This document shows, one piece after another, positions 62,193-64,000 of a stretch of 64,000 nucleotides of DNA. Where the stretch lies: the NCBI GenBank assembly GCA_023014485.1, contig JAJOZX010012036.1:30001-94000 (forward strand), in the 5' to 3' direction. This stretch comes from Bathynomus jamesi. Taxonomy: Eukaryota; Arthropoda; Malacostraca; Isopoda; Cirolanidae. The position numbers were made by a program, and so were the translations under genes. Position 1 is the stretch's first letter, and each line of letters opens with the position of its first letter. The notes beneath the pieces are model-generated. The model saw only the letters and a program-made list of their open reading frames with translations. It was not told the DNA's origin and did no database searches.

Positions 62193-64000
62193 TAAACTTC
62201 CGAAATAACGGCACTCAAAATAACGGAATACTCGAGATAATGGCACTTTTAAAAATTGTCGTACAGTAAAGAAAACAGCAGCGCGCATGACTTTGTTTAC
62301 ATCCAGCGCCATTTTGAAAGTGAACTCTGTACCGACAACACGTAGAACGCTCAGTGCTACATTTATAACGTTAAATTATAAGTGAATACACCCCCTCTCG
62401 CAATGTCTCCGAAAGTTACTGAGAAGAAAACACAAAAAAGAACAACATTGAAACTTAGTGATAAACTCGAAATAATTAAGAAAATGGAGCGAGGCGTAAG
62501 TAGAAGTTTGTTGATGGGGAATATAACATTGTATCGTCAACATTGTATGACATAAGAAATGCTAAGCAGAAGCTTTTAGAATTTACTGCAAGTTCAGAGC
62601 CTAACCATAAAATAGCAAATCGGAAAACTTTGCATAAACCAAAATGTGAAAATTTGGATAAAGTATTGCAAGAGTGGTTTTTATTGAAGCGATCGGAGGG
62701 TATGGCTATATCAGGGCCGATGATATTGGCCAAAGCGAAAGATTTTAAAGAAAAAATGGGCTTGGAGACAACAGTTCTTTTCTCGGAGGGTTGGTTGAAT
62801 AGATTTAAGACACGCCACGGAATTAGAAAATTAGACATTGCAGGAGAAAAACAATCAGCAGACACAGAGGCGGCTGTAGCGTACAGTGCGACATTCGATG
62901 AACTTGTAAAAGAGCACAATCTTACAGCTGACCAGATATACTGTACAATGCTGATGAAACTGGATTGTACTGGAAGTGTTTACCAACGAAAACGTTGGCA
63001 AGTTTCAACGAAAGTAGTGCTAGTGGGTTCAAGCACAATAAAGAACGATTGACAGTTCTTACGTGCGCAAATGCATCTGGCCAACACAGGACGAAGCTTT
63101 TAGTTTCAGATTGTGGAAACATTTTTTCATGTTATTTACGGTACTACCCAACGTCACTTCTCTCATTCAGCCGATGGATCAGGGAATTATTCAGAATTTG
63201 AAATGCCACTACAGAAATAATTTTATGAAACAAATGATTAACAGTGAAACCTCTATTCCAAACTTTCAACGTATCTTTACAATTAAGGATGCATTATTTG
63301 CTGTTGCTATTGCGTGGAATGCTGTGAAACCCGTCACTCTTTTGAGAGCATGGAGGAAATTATGGCCAAGTGTTATGTTTGCCGATTTACTTTCAGACGA
63401 CGAACATGATTTTGATGGTTTTAATGTTAGGCAGAGCACACGAGACATAATGCAAACTGTTCAATCTACCAGCACAGAAAATCCTTTACATAGCCTCGTA
63501 GATGAAGATATTGATGAATGGATTGCAGTTGATAATAATATTGAATTAACTCAAACATTTTCAGATCAAGAAATTATTGACAGTGTAGTTAATCCTGAAA
63601 AGCAAGATGCAGCACTTTGTTCCGACACAGAAGAAGATGGAAATGAGGCAACTGAAAAGATAACTTGGGCCGCCGCACAATCATGCATGGACACGGTTCT
63701 CAGTTTTTTTTTAAGAAAATCCAAGCTTCAATATGCAAGAAGTAATGCAAGCACATATGCTTAAAACACGATGTTAACAAAAAAACAAGCATCCGCGCAA
63801 CAAGGTGACATCAGAAAATTCTTGAAGAAATCAATTGAAGAAAATGCACCCTCTACAGATGAAGCACTCGTGGTGGAGAATTTAGAATAGTTTTTTTTCA
63901 ATTTTAAAATGTTGTTTTTGCTTTATTTACGTACTGTGCATTTACCAGTTAATAAAGTAGTATTCATTATCTCTCTATTTCTTATTTATCCCCCTTTATT
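62193..64000 (+). mobile_element. Tigger/pogo-type transposon, runs to window edge
   Basis: The left end AGTAAACTTCCGAAATAACGG, cited here as AGTAAACTTCCG and AAATAACGG, with a second CAAAATAACGG block, resembles Tigger termini. It is preceded by CTAACT rather than a clean TA. One plus-strand jerky/CENP-B-like transposase with breaks fills 62403-63890. The right terminus is beyond 64000 or not recognised. Confidence 0.78.
62403..63890 (+). pseudogene. Tigger (jerky-like) transposase, frameshifted with a central deletion
   Basis: ATG 62403. CENP-B-type HTH KLSDKLEIIKKMERG. A missing G near 62520 shifts into STLYDIRNAKQKLLEF. The second DNA-binding segment is ILAKAKDFKEKMG, SEGWLNRFKTRHGIRK. 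Near 62945 another shift leads to [13 protein letters not shown] (first catalytic Asp), [19 protein letters not shown] and [13 protein letters not shown]. The region that should hold the second Asp (DNAP-like) is absent; the text jumps to [19 protein letters not shown] (63150-63205). The acidic C-terminus runs to 63764 and, in another frame, to TAG 63890 (QGDIRKFLKKSIEEN). Inactive. Confidence 0.85.

Overview
This is a eukaryotic window made almost entirely of mobile elements and simple repeats. The mix is animal: a Polinton/Maverick, Penelope-like elements with GIY-YIG nuclease, CR1-type LINEs whose ORF1 carries an esterase, Tc1/mariner, hAT, Tigger and a Mutator-like insertion, with long (TA)n, (CA)n and (CT)n arrays. 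I infer a repeat-rich arthropod, perhaps a crustacean, but nothing seen fixes the species. There is no bacterial operon structure, rRNA or CRISPR. Nearly every coding region carries frameshifts or stops, so most genes below are pseudogenes or one indel from being open.

Layout. 0-6 kb: AT-rich DNA with a piggyBac-type MITE and a 215-bp tandem duplication, a 5'-truncated LINE (2.97-4.15 kb) and an internally deleted DNA transposon (4.16-5.93 kb). 6-6.83 kb: three tRNA-like copies, one between inverted arms. 7-13.6 kb: five elements set in (TA)n DNA, namely two palindromic mariner derivatives, a hAT MITE and two Tc1 elements. 13.7-15.7 kb: microsatellites and degenerate tandem repeats. 15.9-20.55 kb: a complete 4.6-kb DNA transposon with ~0.3-kb inverted repeats and an 8-bp target duplication, related to the 4.16-kb element and carrying a nested Mutator-like element. 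It landed against the TATA box of a small, apparently spliced gene (20.65-21.24 kb).

21.48-34.87 kb: a degraded Polinton. The minus strand reads ATPase, small protein, basic-tailed protein, integrase, minor capsid, basic core protein, major capsid, protease. The plus strand reads a proline-rich ORF, protein-primed DNA polymerase B and three unrecognised ORFs. It holds an apparently identical 1,134-bp tandem duplication over the minor-capsid and integrase 3' ends. No terminal inverted repeats were found.

35.3-38 kb: minisatellites, a Penelope-like element and a 212-bp MITE. 38.8-55 kb: four related CR1 copies (A-D). Copy C has a hAT transposon inside its ORF1. 55.4-57 kb: a decayed gene with ~120-140-bp internal repeats. 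57.3 kb: a 60-bp-arm hairpin. 59.2-60.3 kb: a second Penelope fragment. 60.57-61.17 kb: a hAT derivative with a perfect 8-bp target duplication. 62.2-64 kb: a Tigger/pogo element running to the window edge.

The only candidate non-transposon gene is the small spliced one at 20.65 kb, and it could belong to the Polinton. Many breaks fall in homopolymer runs (C10, T7, A-runs), so some may be sequencing errors rather than decay.
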